Assembly: GCF_030408915.1 (NCBI RefSeq)
Contig: NZ_CP047654.1
Location: 2,418,001-2,482,000 of the forward strand
Direction: 5' to 3'
From: Corynebacterium guangdongense
Lineage (GTDB): Bacteria; Actinomycetota; Actinomycetes; Mycobacteriales; Mycobacteriaceae
DNA length: 64,000 bases
Below the pieces are notes generated by a model. The model was not told where the DNA came from and ran no database searches. It saw only the letters and a program-made list of their open reading frames with translations. Position numbers and translations under genes: made by a program. Positions 58,967 to 64,000 of the stretch are shown piece by piece (positions within the stretch are counted from its first letter, which is position 1; the number at the start of each line of letters is the position of its first letter).

Positions 58967-59452
58967 TCAGAGATTGTCGAAGCCCATCACGGGCGTGATG
59001 GCGGCGATTTCCGCCTCCCCCAGCCTAGTGAGCAGCTCCGCGACCGGCGTGCCGTCGAGTTCGGCGGCGGGATCCGCGTCCAGCCACGGGACGAGCACGA
59101 AGCCCCGGTGGTGCGCGTGGGGGTGCGGCAGGGTCAGGACGGGGTCGTCGCTGGTCAGACCGTCGATCTGCACGACGTCGACGTCGAGGGTGCGCGGACC
59201 CCAGCGGCGCACCCGGACCCGCTCGGCGGCGTCCTCGAGCGCCTGGCCCCGGCGCAGGAGCTCGAGCGGGGTGGCGTTGACCTCGACGATGAGCACGGCG
59301 TTGAGGAACTCGTCCTGGTCGGTCACGCCCCACGGCGGGGTCGAGTAGACCTGGGAGGCCGCCACCAGTTCGTCGCGGAAGTCGTCATAGACGGTCCTGA
59401 GCAGGCGGCGGCGGTCGTCCATGTTGGAGCCGATCGACAGGACGGCGCGCAC
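58967..59452 (-). CDS. folK: 6-hydroxymethyl-7,8-dihydropterin pyrophosphokinase
   Basis: Folate pathway kinase of 161 residues. Conserved SIGSNMDDRRRLLR near the N-terminus, SQVYSTPPWGVTDQDEFLNAV, RWGPRTLDVDVV and LPHPHAHHRGFVL are all present. GTG start at 59452 overlaps the folB stop codon by one base (TAGTG). Part of folE-folP-folB-folK. Confidence 0.95.
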   Translation of the reverse strand: MRAVLSIGSNMDDRRRLLRTVYDDFRDELVAASQVYSTPPWGVTDQDEFLNAVLIVEVNATPLELLRRGQALEDAAERVRVRRWGPRTLDVDVVQIDGLTSDDPVLTLPHPHAHHRGFVLVPWLDADPAAELDGTPVAELLTRLGEAEIAAITPVMGFDNL

Positions 59453-59832
59453 TAGAGGTTCCTCGTGTGCTTGCGGTTGCGCCGCGCGACGACGGCGACG
59501 TCGTCGAAGGGCAACGGAATCGGCGCGTGCGGCTTGTGGATCGTCACCTCGATGGCGTGCAACTGATCGTAGGTCTCCAGCGCCAGGTCGGCGATCTCGC
59601 TGGCGACGGTCTCGATGAGGTCCCGGGGCGGGCCGGTGACCACGTCATGGGCCAGCTCCGCCAGCTCGGCGTAGTTGACGGTCTTGGTCAGGTCGTCGTC
59701 GCGGGCGGCCTCGTGGACGTCCAGCCAGCAGGTCAGGTCGACGGTGAAGGTCTGGCCGTTCTTCTTCTCCTCGGGCAGGACGCCGTGGTAGCCGTAGCAC
59801 ACCAGCCCCCTCAGTTCGATGCGGTCAGCCAC
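59452..59832 (-). CDS. folB: Dihydroneopterin aldolase
   Basis: Folate pathway aldolase, 126 residues. Start region VADRIELRGLVCYGYHGVLPEEKKNGQ with the catalytic Tyr/Glu in YHGVLPEE, then VNYAELAEL and LIETVASEIADLAL, and the C-terminal KPHAPIP. GTG at 59832 is used: the frame is open upstream but there it lies inside folP, which it overlaps by 8 bp. Confidence 0.93.
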   Translation of the reverse strand: MADRIELRGLVCYGYHGVLPEEKKNGQTFTVDLTCWLDVHEAARDDDLTKTVNYAELAELAHDVVTGPPRDLIETVASEIADLALETYDQLHAIEVTIHKPHAPIPLPFDDVAVVARRNRKHTRNL

Positions 59833-60691
59833 GGTGCTCCCCCTTCGTCCGCCAGGCGGCGGCCACGTCGACGGCGTCGCGCGAGGTCGGCACGTCGTGG
59901 ACGCGCACGCCCCAGGCACCCAGATGCGCGCTGATGGCGGTGACGGCGGCGGTGGCCGCGTCGGCGTCGACGGGAGTGAGCCCCTCGATGCCCCGATCGG
60001 CGCGGATGTGGGTGAGGAAGCGCTTGCGGGAGGCTCCCACCAGCAGCGGGAAGGGCAGCGCGATGAACTCCTCGAGCGCGTTGAGCAGCGCCCAGTTGTC
60101 CTCGCGGGACTTGGCGAAGCCCAGGCCGGGATCGAGCACGATGTTGTCCTCGGCGACGCCGGCCGCCACGGCCTTGTCGACGAGCTCGCGCAGGACCTGG
60201 TGGACGTCGGCGACGATGTCGCCGCCGTGGTCGGCGCGGCCGGAAGCCTCCGCGAACTCGCCGCCGGCGACGGTGCGCCAGTGCATGAGGCAGACCGGCA
60301 GCCCGGTCTCGGCCATGACCCGGAACATGTCCGGATCGGCCAGGCCGCCGGACACGTCGTTGATCATGGCCACCCCGGCCTCGGCCGCGGCGGCGGCGGT
60401 GGTGGCGCGCATGGTGTCCACCGAGGTGGGGATGCCGGCGTCGGCGAGCGCCCGGATGACCGGGGTGACGCGCGCGGCCTCGAGCCCGGCGTCGACGCGA
60501 GTGGCGCCGGGTCGGGTCGACTCGCCGCCGACGTCGATCATGTCGGCGCCCTGCGCCACCAGTTCGTGGGCGTGGGCGAGGGCCCTGTCCTCGTCGAGCC
60601 AGCGGCCGCCGTCGGAGAAGGAGTCCTCGGTGACGTTGACGATGCCCATGACCAGCGTGCGGCCCGGGACGGTGAGATCAGCGACCTTCAC
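59825..60691 (-). CDS. folP: Dihydropteroate synthase
   Basis: Condenses the pterin with p-aminobenzoate; target of sulfonamides. 288 residues in the TIM-barrel family: VMGIVNVTEDSFSDGG near residue 14, DVGGESTRPGA, DVSGGL, LMHWR, DPGLGFAK and LVGASRKRF. GTG at 60691 preceded by GGGGG is chosen; the upstream frame overlaps folE. Overlaps folB by 8 bp and starts 2 bp after the folE stop. Confidence 0.95.
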   Translation of the reverse strand: MKVADLTVPGRTLVMGIVNVTEDSFSDGGRWLDEDRALAHAHELVAQGADMIDVGGESTRPGATRVDAGLEAARVTPVIRALADAGIPTSVDTMRATTAAAAAEAGVAMINDVSGGLADPDMFRVMAETGLPVCLMHWRTVAGGEFAEASGRADHGGDIVADVHQVLRELVDKAVAAGVAEDNIVLDPGLGFAKSREDNWALLNALEEFIALPFPLLVGASRKRFLTHIRADRGIEGLTPVDADAATAAVTAISAHLGAWGVRVHDVPTSRDAVDVAAAWRTKGEHRG

Positions 60692-60693
60692 AG

Positions 60694-61282
60694 CTACCCC
60701 CTCAGCAGGCTGAGCAGCTCGGCGCGGGAGGCCTGGGAGCTCTTGAAGCCGCCCCGGACCGCGGAGGTCGTCGTCGTGGCGCCCGGCTTGCGGATGCCGC
60801 GCATCGCCATGCACAGGTGCTCGCACTCCAGGACCACCATGACGGACTGCGCGTCGAGCTTGTCGACGAGCGCGTCGGCGATCTGCGAGGTCAGGCGCTC
60901 CTGCACCTGCGGGCGCTTGGCGTAGAGATCCGCCAGGCGGGCCAGCTTGGACAGGCCGGTGACCTTGCCCGCCTTGTTCGGGATGTAGCCGATGTGGGCG
61001 GTGCCGAAGAAGGGCACCAGGTGGTGCTCGCAGGTGGAGTAGATCGGGATGTCCCGGACCAGGACCAGTTCCTGGTGATCCTCGCTGAAGGTCTTGCTCA
61101 GGACCTCGGTGGGGTCGGTGTGCAGGCCGGCGAAGATCTCGGCGTAGGCGCGGGCCACGCGGGCCGGGGTCTCCTTGAGCCCCTCGCGGTCCGGGTCCTC
61201 ACCGACGGCGATGAGAAGTTCACGCACGGCGGCCTCGGCCCGCTCCTGGTCGAAGGTGGCGGCGGTCGCCACGTCGGTGTCG

Positions 61283-61293
<11 letters not shown>
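60694..61293 (-). CDS. folE: GTP cyclohydrolase I
   Basis: First committed step of folate synthesis, 199 residues. Zinc ligands in [11 protein letters not shown] and ECEHLCM (Cys and His), [27 protein letters not shown]. First of the fol genes after ftsH; its start overlaps the ftsH stop by 11 bp. Confidence 0.95.
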
Positions 61294-63733
<2,440 letters not shown>

Positions 63734-63933
63734 GGATGCAGCCGTCATCACGGGTGGGACCCGACGACGCCAAGCCCTTTCCTGTTCGAGGGTGCGGACA
63801 TCGGGCCCGACGCCGCCAGTCTCCTGAGGGTGGACTGCGGCCGGGCCCCTACGTTCTACCTACAACGCACGCGACGTGGAAGTTGTTCCCCGCCCACCCG
63901 CCGGAGGTAGGTGTCGGGGGTCAGTCTATCGAC

Positions 63934-64000
63934 CTAGTTGTCGCTGTAGACACGCGGGTGAAGCGTGCCCACGAACGGCAGGTCGCGGTAGCGCTCGGCG
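63934..64000 (-). CDS. hpt: Hypoxanthine phosphoribosyltransferase, C-terminal fragment
   Basis: Only the final 21 codons lie in the window: ERYRDLPFVGTLHPRVYSDN and a TAG. The YRDLPxVGTL ending is characteristic of Hpt, and hpt stands directly upstream of ftsH in mycobacteria and corynebacteria. The rest lies beyond the right edge. Confidence 0.85.
   Translation of the reverse strand, partial: AERYRDLPFVGTLHPRVYSDN

Overview
The window is a chromosomal segment of a high-GC Corynebacterium. The gene content is typical of that genus: ddh, thrE, otsA/otsB, an IpsA-type LacI regulator, a corynebacterial S-layer (PS2/CspB-like) protein, and the carD-ispD-ispF-cysS-rlmB / radA-disA / clpC / lysS / folEPBK-ftsH-hpt neighbourhood. 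From general knowledge, most of this order also exists in Mycobacterium tuberculosis (roughly Rv3579c to Rv3624c), so the backbone is conserved across the Mycobacteriales. I see no insertion sequence, prophage, CRISPR array or rRNA. One tRNA gene (Thr, anticodon TGT) is present.

Region by region: (1) 1-8.8 kb: a truncated large-subunit catalase, an MBL-fold hydrolase, tRNA-Thr, meso-diaminopimelate dehydrogenase, then a plus-strand operon thrE, lysine-rich small protein, otsA, lipoprotein, otsB. (2) 8.8-15.5 kb: ipsA-like regulator divergent from a zinc-type ABC importer with a good Zur-like palindrome between them; a minus-strand DUF2975/XRE/small-membrane-protein cassette whose frame is continuous with an upstream HNH protein; and a cation efflux (CDF) gene preceded by two inverted DnaA-box sequences. 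(3) 15.5-32 kb: housekeeping block rlmB, cysS, hydrolase, nagB, ispF, ispD, carD on the minus strand; lpqE-like lipoprotein, radA and disA on the plus strand; carbonic anhydrase, mutY, secreted lipase, an MFS-CBS fusion transporter, a phosphoesterase. Two short genes missed by ordinary length cutoffs lie here (49 aa at 23793-23942 and a 56-aa DUF4236 protein at 27568-27738). (4) 32-49 kb: clpC, then an apparent accessory insertion holding the S-layer-like protein, a five-gene nickel/peptide ABC importer, ureABCEFGD and an EamA transporter. (5) 49-64 kb: lysS, DUF456 protein, flavohemoglobin, a Tat-exported PhoX-type phosphatase with a candidate PHO box, and the panC-like/DUF2520/DUF6779/DUF3180/folK/folB/folP/folE/ftsH run ending in a truncated hpt.

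Genes that appear to work together: OtsA and OtsB make trehalose; the zinc importer and CDF exporter handle metal; the ABC importer probably supplies Ni for urease, whose structural (ABC) and maturation (EFGD) genes lie next to it; DisA (c-di-AMP) and RadA are adjacent as in relatives; FolE, FolP, FolB and FolK are consecutive steps of folate synthesis and are translationally coupled.

The most unusual signal not explained by genes is a short word, GCTTGYCGACGC, found by eye 13 times in both orientations, in coding and intergenic DNA, often using a CTT leucine codon. Other noteworthy points are the HNH-DUF2975 continuous frame, the paired DnaA boxes, the 49-residue orphan peptide and a PanC-like protein with substituted active-site residues. 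All assignments are from reading the sequence; no database search was run.
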